A stretch of DNA of 38,737 bases, taken from Paludibacteraceae bacterium (GTDB lineage: Bacteria; Bacteroidota; Bacteroidia; Bacteroidales; Paludibacteraceae). Below are positions 22,841 through 30,375 of the stretch, one piece after another. The stretch covers positions 1 through 38,737 of the forward strand of contig JAKSNF010000021.1 of assembly GCA_024400115.1 (NCBI GenBank), written 5' to 3'. Each line of letters begins with the position of its first letter. Position 1 is the first letter of the stretch. The notes under the pieces were generated by a model. The model made no database searches and had not been told where the DNA came from. It saw nothing but the letters and a program-made list of their open reading frames with translations. The position numbers were made by a program, and so were the translations under genes.

Positions 22841-24788
22841 GCGAGTAACGCAGGTGTTGCTCTACATATCCTTCCGTGAAGTCAAGCGTGATGTCCGTTA
22901 TATTACCCTGTTGGTCTTGCTTCACAACATAACGCGGATTAACAAATCCCTTATACGGAGCGAGGTCGAGTTTGGTATAACGCTCCAATATCTGCTGATG
23001 CAGTTCTTGGTTGACCTTAACGGCATATTGCTCTACGAGTGCCTTACCGGCTTCGTAATCGCCTTCGGAAGTGATACGTTGAATCTCTTTCAGCAATTCG
23101 CCATAGAGACGGCGCAATCCCTCATAATCGTTTACCTTTAAATAAGACTTACCGTCACGTTCGATAATCTCAACCTCTTTGTTAGTAGCGTGTTCATACA
23201 CCCAATTAGCGATAAGAGCGCGGTCACGCATATGCGACTCCTCTATATCCTTACCGGGTTCGATACGAACGAGTTGGGTCATCAGACCATTCATCATTTG
23301 TTGATAATAACCGGCTTGATAAGCGTCCTTGGGCAGCAAACCGAGTTCAACGAGTTTATTGTCTGCCAGATAGTACAAACCAAACAAGTCGGCACGCGCC
23401 TCCTCAATAGTCGAAGCGTGCTCTTTAAGCGAGGTCTTACTAACGCCCGGCATGAGTTTACCCGAACCGTGTCCCACGCATTCATGCAAATCCGTGTGGA
23501 GGTCAGAGCAGATAACACCGTACTTGTCCATCAACTGACGAGTAGCCTCATCAATAACGAACTCCTCGTTGAAACCGTTTCCTTTGGCTGCCTCCGAATA
23601 AGCATGCGAGAGGTTATCAATACTAACGGACTTACTGCCATAATTAGCACGAATCCATGAAGCGTTAGGCAGGTTGATACCAATCGGCGTAGCCGGATAG
23701 CAATCGCCCGCAAGGATAGCGGCAGTAATAACCTTTGCCGTTACACCCTTCACTTCCTCCTTCTTGTACTTCGGGTCGGTGGTGGAGTGGTCTTCAAACC
23801 ACTGTGCATTATCGGAGATAGCAGTCGTACGTTTGGTTGCCTCTAAGTCCTTGAAGTTAACCATTGACTCCCATGTACCGGTAACACCCAACGGGTCTTC
23901 ATATGTCTCCGTGAAGCCGTTCACAAAATCAATACGACTATTGAGGTCTTTCACCCAAGCGATACAATAATCGTTGAAAGCCTTGAGGTCACCTGTCTTA
24001 TTGAGTTCAATCATGTGCTCAATGGCCGTCTTCTGTTCCTCTGTCTCGGCATAAGGCAAGGCTTTCTCAAGCCAATAAACGACTTTCTCTAATGCCTCAC
24101 CATAGAGACCACCTACCTTATAAGTACGCTCGTAGATATTGCCCTTTTCGTCCTTGCATAATTGGCTATTAAGACCTATCCACAGCGGTTCGGGCGAGTT
24201 ATCCTCGTGCTCGGCATACCATTTCTCGGCTTCGGCTTGGGTAACGCCCTCACCGTAGTAGTTACCGGCAGAAGTGACGATGAGATCCACACCATCGGCT
24301 TGATTGAGTTTCTTTGCCATCAGTTCGGGAATGAACATAACATCTAACACCTCTTTGTCTAAGGTGCAGTTTGTTTGTGCCAAAGCGGCTTCAAACCACT
24401 CACGACTAAACTCGGGCAAGAACTTATCTGCCGAATAGTGGTGGTAGATACCGTTCGAGAACCACACGCGCTTGAGGTATTTCTCCATGAGCACAAACTC
24501 AGGATCACTCTTATCAGCGTAGTCCACATACACCTGCTCCAACGCACGGCGGATACGGAGGTTATAACGTCCGTTTTGGTCAAAGAGGATATCACGTCCT
24601 TGCAAAGCCGCCTCGCTTAAGTAGTAAACGAGAATCTTTTGGTTCAGGCTCAGTTGGTCAAACTCAGGCACCTTATAGCGCAATATCTCTAAATCATAAA
24701 ATTTATCCACGGTGTATTCAAATTTCTGTTCTTTTTGACAAGCCATCAGTGCCATAGCAGCAATAGCGATAACCATTATTTTCTTCAT
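22809..24788 (-). CDS. Dipeptidyl peptidase III lipoprotein (M49 zinc peptidase)
   Basis: A 659-residue protein. The signal peptide ends in LMAC (lipobox Cys17), so it is lipid-anchored in the envelope. The zinc motif is the M49 hexapeptide H-E-C-V-G-H (435-440), and the second ligand motif EEARAD follows 22 residues later. The upstream part includes the family's TSAGNYYGEGVT and WFEDHSTTDP segments. It removes dipeptides from peptide N-termini and is probably used in peptide nutrition. It lies 3 bp after udp and overlaps aroA by 32 bp. No repeat inserts were seen. Confidence 0.92.
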   Translation of the reverse strand: MKKIMVIAIAAMALMACQKEQKFEYTVDKFYDLEILRYKVPEFDQLSLNQKILVYYLSEAALQGRDILFDQNGRYNLRIRRALEQVYVDYADKSDPEFVLMEKYLKRVWFSNGIYHHYSADKFLPEFSREWFEAALAQTNCTLDKEVLDVMFIPELMAKKLNQADGVDLIVTSAGNYYGEGVTQAEAEKWYAEHEDNSPEPLWIGLNSQLCKDEKGNIYERTYKVGGLYGEALEKVVYWLEKALPYAETEEQKTAIEHMIELNKTGDLKAFNDYCIAWVKDLNSRIDFVNGFTETYEDPLGVTGTWESMVNFKDLEATKRTTAISDNAQWFEDHSTTDPKYKKEEVKGVTAKVITAAILAGDCYPATPIGINLPNASWIRANYGSKSVSIDNLSHAYSEAAKGNGFNEEFVIDEATRQLMDKYGVICSDLHTDLHECVGHGSGKLMPGVSKTSLKEHASTIEEARADLFGLYYLADNKLVELGLLPKDAYQAGYYQQMMNGLMTQLVRIEPGKDIEESHMRDRALIANWVYEHATNKEVEIIERDGKSYLKVNDYEGLRRLYGELLKEIQRITSEGDYEAGKALVEQYAVKVNQELHQQILERYTKLDLAPYKGFVNPRYVVKQDQQGNITDITLDFTEGYVEQHLRYSRDYSNLPSVN

Positions 24789-24791
24789 ATA

Positions 24792-25670
24792 CTAAATTCG
24801 TTCTAATACGGTTTCAACAAGTTGTTTAATTCTCGGTTTATAGTCGGTGTTAGCCGCTTCTACCTTACGTTGCGCAATAACGCAACAAACGGTCATAGCT
24901 TTATGCCCCATCAACAGACTCAGACCCGCAATGCACGAACCCTCCATCTCGTAGTTCGTGATACGTTGTCCCTCATAACGGAAGTCTGTTATACGTTCAT
25001 TGATATCCGGCACAGCAATCGGGCAACGGAGTACACGTCCTTGCGGACCGTAGAAACCGTTGGCAGCAATCGTGCAGCCACGTAACATATCCGTGCCGGC
25101 AATACGGTCAACTAATGCAGGATTAGCAGCCACCACGTAGGGGCGAGCGGCTTTGGCAGGATAATGAATAGCCTCTACTAAGGCGTTCTCAAAGCCGACA
25201 TCGGCTACGCGGTCACGACCGTCATAGAAAGCCAACACGCCATCAAAACCGATGGACTTTTGGCTAACAAGGAACGAACCCAGCGGTATATCCTCTTGCA
25301 TCGCGCCACAAGTACCTACCCTAACAATCTCAAGGGAACGCTTAGTTGCCTTCTCCTCTCGGGTCGTATAATCGACATTAGCGAGGGTGTCTATCTCGTT
25401 CATCACGATATCGCAGTTATCGGTACCTATACCCGTAGAGATACAAGAGATACGTTTGCCCTTATACTTACCGGTGATAGTGTGAAACTCGCGACTCTGT
25501 ATGTCGCACTCGATACTGCCCTCGTCAAAGAACGAGGCTACCATATTAACGCGGTCTTGGTCGCCGACAAGGATAATCTTATCCGCCAAGAACTCAGGTT
25601 TGAGGTGTAAATGAAATGCGCTTCCGTCTGCATTGATAATCAGTTGGGAAGCCGGAAAGATTTTGCTCAT
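24792..25670 (-). CDS. udp: Uridine phosphorylase-type nucleoside phosphorylase
   Basis: A 292-residue enzyme of the PNP/UDP family that splits nucleosides with phosphate. Motifs: ISCISTGIGTDNCDIV (phosphate site), IVRVGTCGAMQ, ANGFYGPQGR and ITNYEMEGSCIAGL (ribose-contact Glu). It is longer than E. coli Udp (about 253), as usual in this phylum. Overlap with the DUF3467 gene is 4 bp (ATGA type). Uridine is the likely substrate; other nucleosides cannot be excluded. Confidence 0.88.
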   Translation of the reverse strand: MSKIFPASQLIINADGSAFHLHLKPEFLADKIILVGDQDRVNMVASFFDEGSIECDIQSREFHTITGKYKGKRISCISTGIGTDNCDIVMNEIDTLANVDYTTREEKATKRSLEIVRVGTCGAMQEDIPLGSFLVSQKSIGFDGVLAFYDGRDRVADVGFENALVEAIHYPAKAARPYVVAANPALVDRIAGTDMLRGCTIAANGFYGPQGRVLRCPIAVPDINERITDFRYEGQRITNYEMEGSCIAGLSLLMGHKAMTVCCVIAQRKVEAANTDYKPRIKQLVETVLERI

Positions 25671-25972
25671 GCTTCTCCTCCTCCAAAGGACATTGGGATA
25701 GTAGAACCGGGAGCCGGGGTGCCGGTCAGTTGGATCTTACCAAACTGGTTCTCGTATTTGCCGATATTATCCTGTAACGCAAAGAGCAGTTTCTTTGCAT
25801 GCTCCGGGGTAAGAATAACACGCGACTTAACGTTAGCTTGTTTAATACCGGGCATCATTCGAACAAAGTCCAGCACGAACTCCGAAGACGAATGAGACAC
25901 AATCACTAAGTTTGAGTAAACACCCTCGGCCACTTCCGGGGTTAAGTTAATGTTTAATTTGTTTTCTTCCAT
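25667..25972 (-). CDS. DUF3467-domain protein
   Basis: A 101-residue small protein of the DUF3467 family: NLNINLTPEVAEGVYSNLV-like start (LNINLTPEVAEGVYSNLVIV), SSSEFVLDFVRMMPG, SRVILTPEHAKKLLFALQDN. Function unknown; members are soluble and very conserved in Bacteroidota, where they often sit near transcription or metabolic genes. It lies 23 bp after the glycosyltransferase and overlaps udp by 4 bp. Confidence 0.9.
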   Translation of the reverse strand: MEENKLNINLTPEVAEGVYSNLVIVSHSSSEFVLDFVRMMPGIKQANVKSRVILTPEHAKKLLFALQDNIGKYENQFGKIQLTGTPAPGSTIPMSFGGGEA

Positions 25973-25995
25973 AGCTTTTTATATTAAATATTTTT

Positions 25996-27147
25996 TCACC
26001 ACCTGTTTCCCTTATATTTCCACTTGGTTGCCATCAAGTACGCTTGCACCAAGGGCATTGTTATATCGTAGAACAATATCTCTATTCCCCACCTTGGGTG
26101 CTTCCACTCGCGTGTAGCGCTATTGATGAAAGCGAGCATTACAGCAAGTCTTACCCATAATACCACAAAGATTATGCCACACAGTAGCGGTCCACCAAGC
26201 ACCAAACCCACGATGCTACTTGCATAAAACAGGCCACGTGTGAACGGTTCAATAAAGAGGTGCCACTTGGTTTGAGTTTTGTATAAGGGAGACACGCTCA
26301 AATGACGGCGTTTCTGCTCCACCCAACTCTTCCAATTCGTTTTAGCTTTTGACCATGTTACCGATTCTTGACTTGTCACCACTGCGGTATTCGTTTTATT
26401 TGCCACTTTATTAACAAACAAATCATCATCTCCTGCACGCGTCTCCATGAGATGACTAAACCCTCCCGATTCAAGGAAACAACTCTTGCGATAGGCGAGG
26501 TTACGCCCAACGCCCATGTAAGGCTGATGACGGAGCGCTGCCCCTAAAAAATGCAGAGCATTAAACTGCGTGTCGTACTGTATCCACTCATTGATGAACG
26601 AGTCTTCCTCAAAATAGGCACCGTAACCAATAACAATATCTATGTTTGGGTCACTAAAGCCACTCATCATCTGACTAATCCAATCGGGGGACTCGGGTCG
26701 GCAATCGGCATCCGTGAGTAATAAGTAATCGTATTTAGCCGCTTTGGCAGCAAGCGTGAGAGCTAATTTCTTAGTACTCATCACGCGAGCATTAACCGGA
26801 ACAAAAGTGGTGCGTAACTTGAAGTCCTGCTTCATATAGCGAGCCAACACCTCTTCCGTATGGTCTATAGACCCATCGTTAACAACAATCACCTCATAAA
26901 TAGGATAATCTTGCGAAAGAAGACTATGCAGATATTCCTCTAAATGCTCTTCCTCGTTCTTGGCACACACCACCACGGTTACAGGTGGTTGATCCCCTAC
27001 TCCTCTACACCCTACTCCTCTACACCCCTTTCCTCTCACTGCTCCTACGTAATAGGCATAGTAAAAGACTTGGTACACCAAAGCGATGCCCAAAATCGCG
27101 ATTATCAACCACTCAAACCAGTTAATATCAATAAACAAGTGCCACAT
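25996..27147 (-). CDS. Family 2 glycosyltransferase, membrane-anchored
   Basis: A 383-residue enzyme. An N-terminal membrane helix (WLIIAILGIALVYQVFYYAY) precedes the GT2 fold: TVVVCAKNEEEHLEEYL, VIVVNDGS, LLLTDADC (D-x-D), GDDDLFVNKVA and the EQKRRH catalytic-region motif, then two or three C-terminal helices. A type F repeat (26992-27037) encodes KGCRGVGCRGVGD between the anchor and the catalytic fold. It probably adds sugars to envelope glycans; the product is unknown. It overlaps the PCMD gene by 20 bp and lies 23 bp before DUF3467. Confidence 0.9.
   Translation of the reverse strand: MWHLFIDINWFEWLIIAILGIALVYQVFYYAYYVGAVRGKGCRGVGCRGVGDQPPVTVVVCAKNEEEHLEEYLHSLLSQDYPIYEVIVVNDGSIDHTEEVLARYMKQDFKLRTTFVPVNARVMSTKKLALTLAAKAAKYDYLLLTDADCRPESPDWISQMMSGFSDPNIDIVIGYGAYFEEDSFINEWIQYDTQFNALHFLGAALRHQPYMGVGRNLAYRKSCFLESGGFSHLMETRAGDDDLFVNKVANKTNTAVVTSQESVTWSKAKTNWKSWVEQKRRHLSVSPLYKTQTKWHLFIEPFTRGLFYASSIVGLVLGGPLLCGIIFVVLWVRLAVMLAFINSATREWKHPRWGIEILFYDITMPLVQAYLMATKWKYKGNRW
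26992..27037 (-). repeat. Type F repeat, in frame in the glycosyltransferase gene
   Basis: On the coding strand the units are GTGTAGAGGAGTAGG repeated, encoding CRGVGCRGVGDQ. Confidence 0.75.
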
Positions 27148-28084
27148 TATCTACCCAAAGGACATTACCATCATGCCCAATGAAAGCTTCGTATCTACCG
27201 GACGAGATCATGAGTACCATATGCGTTGGTTCGGCATCACTATAACCCACCTCGTTGACATAGACCATGTCGCCTTTGCTGTTTTTAGTACGGAACTTAT
27301 GTTGGTTCAGTCCTTCATAGTCTTGATAATCAGGTTGTTGCGTTATATCCCCATAACGAATAGGAATACGATGATCGTTCACCCATTCGGGAATATCGTT
27401 CCAAATACGTTCATAACCCGTAGCAACACGCTCGGCATATATCTTGCCCTTCTCTTCCCAACGACGCTGTAAATATACGTATATCTCTGCGCAGTCGCGC
27501 CCTTCACGCAGTTTAGGATTTGCCACAGCCTTGGCATAAGTCACTACGTTCTCGTCTGCCACTTTGGCCTTATAATCTAATTGCAGTGCTTTTGGATGTC
27601 CTGTAAATGGAACGCCGAAATCTACTACTCCGTAAGGATCATTAGCCGCCTTAAGCGGAATAGGCTCGTACGTCCAACCGAGGAAAATCGTTCCTGCTAT
27701 CTGTACTTTAAGGTCTATACTAAGGGCTACCACCGGCTCTAATTTGCAATCCATTCGGGCACACCAACCGCTGTCACGACGCTCAGGACGAGTCGTTCCA
27801 CTAACTTTGTCCAAGCCCAACACGCGTATATAAGCATTACTAACCGACCAAGGATTACCATTCTGACCATAATAGAACGGCTTAGCACCTAAAATAGTAT
27901 CTGTCGGACCTATGGCATAAATCTTTTTGACTTTTCCACTGAAAACGTCAGATTCTTTAATCTTACGGACTACCCATTGTTCAAAATCACCAAAAGGAAT
28001 GAGTTCAACTCTTTCTGTCTCTTGCGCCATCATACTCGAACAAGCGCAAATCATAAACAATACAAAAACATTAATTTTCTTCAT
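27128..28084 (-). CDS. PCMD-domain (putative carbohydrate metabolism) secreted protein
   Basis: A 318-residue protein with a signal peptide (MKKINVFVLFMICACSSMMA) that may also hold a lipobox-like Cys. The mature chain begins ELIPFGDFEQWVVR. The central segment YGVVDFGVPFTGHPKALQLD and the C-terminal HMVLMISSGRYEAFIGHDGN pattern are typical of the PCMD domain, a beta-sandwich often seen in Bacteroidales carbohydrate-binding surface proteins. Its ligand is unknown. It lies 2 bp after aroC. Confidence 0.85.
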   Translation of the reverse strand: MKKINVFVLFMICACSSMMAQETERVELIPFGDFEQWVVRKIKESDVFSGKVKKIYAIGPTDTILGAKPFYYGQNGNPWSVSNAYIRVLGLDKVSGTTRPERRDSGWCARMDCKLEPVVALSIDLKVQIAGTIFLGWTYEPIPLKAANDPYGVVDFGVPFTGHPKALQLDYKAKVADENVVTYAKAVANPKLREGRDCAEIYVYLQRRWEEKGKIYAERVATGYERIWNDIPEWVNDHRIPIRYGDITQQPDYQDYEGLNQHKFRTKNSKGDMVYVNEVGYSDAEPTHMVLMISSGRYEAFIGHDGNVLWVDNVALVY

Positions 28085-28086
28085 AA

Positions 28087-29055
28087 CTATAATTTATTAA
28101 CTTGACTTATAACCAATGCTGCCATTGCTTCCACAATCGGAACTGCCCTCGGCACGAAACATATATCCGTCCTTAACGTAATCTCTCCACTTGTAGCCTG
28201 TAGTCCGTCCTTTTTCGCCTGTAGCCTCGTACTTGGCGTTGGTCTAAACACACATCTAAACGTAAGGGGTGTTCCATCGCTGATACCACCACTGATACCG
28301 CCACTGACGCCATTGATTTCAGAACCGAGTTTATCCACTCCCTCAAAACCGCTACCGTAATCAAAGCCCTTGCAACCATTAATACTCATTATTGCGTAGG
28401 CTAAATGGCTTTGCAGTTTATCAAAAATAGGTTCACCTATACCCACAGGCAATCCTGTAATCGTACAGGTAATGATTCCACCCACCGAATCGCCCTTTGC
28501 TGCCGCACGCTTAATCTCCTCATCAAAATGAGCAGGATTAACCTCCCTACCTATTTGTGCCACGTGGGCATGAATATGTATTCCTTTTTGTGCCAATACT
28601 TGTTTAGCCATCGCTCCTGCCACTACCCGACCTGCCGTCTCGCGAGCCGAAGCACGTCCTCCTCCGCGATGGTCACGAATGCCATATTTGAGTTGATACA
28701 CGCGGTCAGCATGACCGGTGCGAAACGTATGACGAAAAACCTCATAGTCCTCGGGGCGTGCGTCCGTATTACGAATAAGGAACGCTATCGGCGTGCCCAA
28801 TGTCTTACCTTCAAACACACCACTAAGCCATTCTACTTCATCCTTCTCACGCCTCGCCCGTGGCGAAGTACCATCCTCAATCCTCCTTCCTTCCTCCTTC
28901 ATCCGCCTTCCTCCCCTTCGGTTGAGTTCCTCGCGAATCATGTCAAGGTCGATGGTCAGTCCGGCAGGCACGCCGTCAATCACTCCGCCGATAGCAACCG
29001 AGTGCGATTCACCAAAAGAGGTAAAACTAAAACTATTTCCAAACCGATTGGACAT
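28087..29055 (-). CDS. aroC: Chorismate synthase with repeat inserts
   Basis: A 322-residue FMN-dependent enzyme that makes chorismate, the last shikimate step. Motifs: FTSFGESHSVAIGGVIDG, SGVFEGKTLGTPIAFLIRN, GHADRVYQLKYGIRDHRGGG, SARETAGRVV and FVPRAVPIVEAMAALV. In place of the usual RRRPG...TxR loop after ELNRR, a type E tract adds about ten Arg/Glu-rich residues (GGRRMKEEGRRIEDGTSP). A type C tract (28190-28231) encodes LQAKKDGLQATS near the C-terminus. I chose ATG 29055 because the ATG at 29085 lies in the promoter. First gene of an eight-gene operon. Confidence 0.93.
   Translation of the reverse strand: MSNRFGNSFSFTSFGESHSVAIGGVIDGVPAGLTIDLDMIREELNRRGGRRMKEEGRRIEDGTSPRARREKDEVEWLSGVFEGKTLGTPIAFLIRNTDARPEDYEVFRHTFRTGHADRVYQLKYGIRDHRGGGRASARETAGRVVAGAMAKQVLAQKGIHIHAHVAQIGREVNPAHFDEEIKRAAAKGDSVGGIITCTITGLPVGIGEPIFDKLQSHLAYAIMSINGCKGFDYGSGFEGVDKLGSEINGVSGGISGGISDGTPLTFRCVFRPTPSTRLQAKKDGLQATSGEITLRTDICFVPRAVPIVEAMAALVISQVNKL
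28190..28231 (-). repeat. Type C repeat, in frame in aroC
   Basis: On the coding strand: GAGGCTACAGGCGAAAAAGG, then ACTACAGGCTACAA. It encodes RLQAKKDGLQATSG. Confidence 0.7.
28871..28916 (-). repeat. Type E repeat, in frame in aroC
   Basis: On the coding strand the units are GGAAGGCGGATGAAGGAGGA, AGGAAGGAGGATTGAGGATG. It resembles the intergenic tracts at 14981-15037 and 18806-18858 and encodes the Arg/Glu-rich insert. Confidence 0.75.
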
Positions 29056-29074
29056 ATTAACACAAAATGAGCTG

Positions 29075-29107
29075 CAAAGATACAAAAAAAAAAGTAAATG
29101 TACAAAT
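29075..29107 (-). promoter_or_regulatory. Promoter of the aroC operon
   Basis: On the minus strand ATTTG (29107-29103) and TATCTTTG (29082-29075) are 20 bp apart, separated by a T-tract. The transcript would start near 29070, about 15 bp before the chosen ATG. It is back to back with the promoter at 29163-29194. Confidence 0.8.
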
Positions 29108-29162
29108 ATTTCGATAGAATCTATCTTTTTTTATTAATAAAAGATATTTCTTTTTCAAAATT

Positions 29163-29194
29163 ATTGCATATGTCAAAAATTTTTGGTATCTTTG
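29163..29194 (+). promoter_or_regulatory. Promoter of the lipoprotein gene at 29216
   Basis: ATTGCATATG (-33) and TATCTTTG (29187-29194) in the long form shared with 11638, 13142 and 14584. The ATG lies 22 bp downstream. Confidence 0.8.
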
Positions 29195-29215
29195 CAGCGT
29201 AAAATTGTTTTAATC

Positions 29216-30214
29216 ATGAAAAAGTTCATTACTGTAACCTTTTTAGGTGTTTGTGCCATTTTAATGGCGAGTTGTGGCTCATCCACGTCTTCTGAATCCC
29301 AATCGGATTCGCAGTCGCAATCTCAAGCTCAAAGTGATTTACAACTCCCCTCTTATGAGGATGACGGAGTGTCTATTTTTGACTCCTATTCGGAAAATCA
29401 ACTTAAAAAGTTGACACAAACAGATTCTAAGTTTGCCAATTTCTACAAACGCGCTTATCGCACCATATCCTCTAAAGAGTGGACTAAAGACCAAAAGAAA
29501 ACCTTTGGTGACTTAACCTATCGTCGCTTGTATCATTATCAGAACTTACCTAATGACACAACCGTTTGGAAACCTTTCTATGCTGATTGGGAAAAGGAGT
29601 GGCGCGAACTTTACGGCTATTACTATTACGAAGGAGCCGATTCGGCAGCTGCTTATTGGAAGCAAGTGATTGATGAGCAAATCAATTCTTATGCCCAGAT
29701 TGAACCGGAGGCTATTTTAGTGACCGGTGAGTTTGATTTCAGTTTGGAAACAGCCTATTGGAACTTCACCGTAACCCCAACTAAGGGCACTATCAATGAG
29801 ATGTTTGCTGTTTTCTCCACCGGACTCATTGCCGATAACGGGCATAATTTTGACACCTACACTATCTATTCCTATGAAGAATTGATTCAACCCACTACCG
29901 TTCGCTCTCGTATTGGTAATCCCGATAACTGGAGGGATATCTCGATGGCGGATTACCTGAAAGATCACTGGGTAACGGTACAAGTTCGTGAGATTACTGT
30001 AGATGGTGTTAAGCATAATTTCAAGGAGCTCAATGTACCGGCAGGTATTGAGCGTCTTCTCATCGAGGATATACCGCTTCATCGTGACCAAACGGCTTAT
30101 GAACTCAATCCCGATTTCGTAACGCTCAAGCGTTTCTTAGAGTTGAAGAAAAAGCAAGCAATAGAGCAATACGACCCCCTCGCTGCTATGTTCTTTGAGA
30201 TGGTGTCGTTATAA
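29216..30214 (+). CDS. Hypothetical lipoprotein
   Basis: A 332-residue protein. Residues 1-19 are a lipoprotein signal ending in LMASC. A Ser/Gln-rich linker (SSTSSESQSDSQSQSQAQS) follows. The rest is a soluble domain rich in Tyr and Trp (WRELYGYYYYEGADSAAAYW) with no family I recognise. It has its own promoter and a strong terminator, so it is a single-gene unit. The frame is open to a TTG at 29183, but the ATG at 29216 gives the normal signal peptide. Probably an envelope protein of unknown role. Confidence 0.8.
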   Translation: MKKFITVTFLGVCAILMASCGSSTSSESQSDSQSQSQAQSDLQLPSYEDDGVSIFDSYSENQLKKLTQTDSKFANFYKRAYRTISSKEWTKDQKKTFGDLTYRRLYHYQNLPNDTTVWKPFYADWEKEWRELYGYYYYEGADSAAAYWKQVIDEQINSYAQIEPEAILVTGEFDFSLETAYWNFTVTPTKGTINEMFAVFSTGLIADNGHNFDTYTIYSYEELIQPTTVRSRIGNPDNWRDISMADYLKDHWVTVQVREITVDGVKHNFKELNVPAGIERLLIEDIPLHRDQTAYELNPDFVTLKRFLELKKKQAIEQYDPLAAMFFEMVSL

Positions 30215-30275
30215 GACGACTAATGGCTCATTACAAATTATACCTATTCGTCAATAGACTGACAATTAAACTGAC

Positions 30276-30309
30276 AACGGCTGCCAATTTGGCAGTCGTT
30301 TGTTTTTTG
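30276..30309 (+). terminator. Rho-independent terminator of the lipoprotein gene
   Basis: Stem AACGGCTGCCA / TGGCAGTCGTT (11 bp with one G-T) and a 3-base loop, followed by TGTTTTTT. Confidence 0.85.
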
Positions 30310-30375
30310 GTACGCCTTTTGTACTCTTACAGCCAAAGCCGGTCCTACAACGAAGTGGTCAAATAAATATAAGCT

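Noticed and set aside
29056..29085. Upstream start of aroC at 29085
   Set aside because: It overlaps the -7 box and the likely transcript start; MSNRFGNSF at 29055 is the family's usual beginning.
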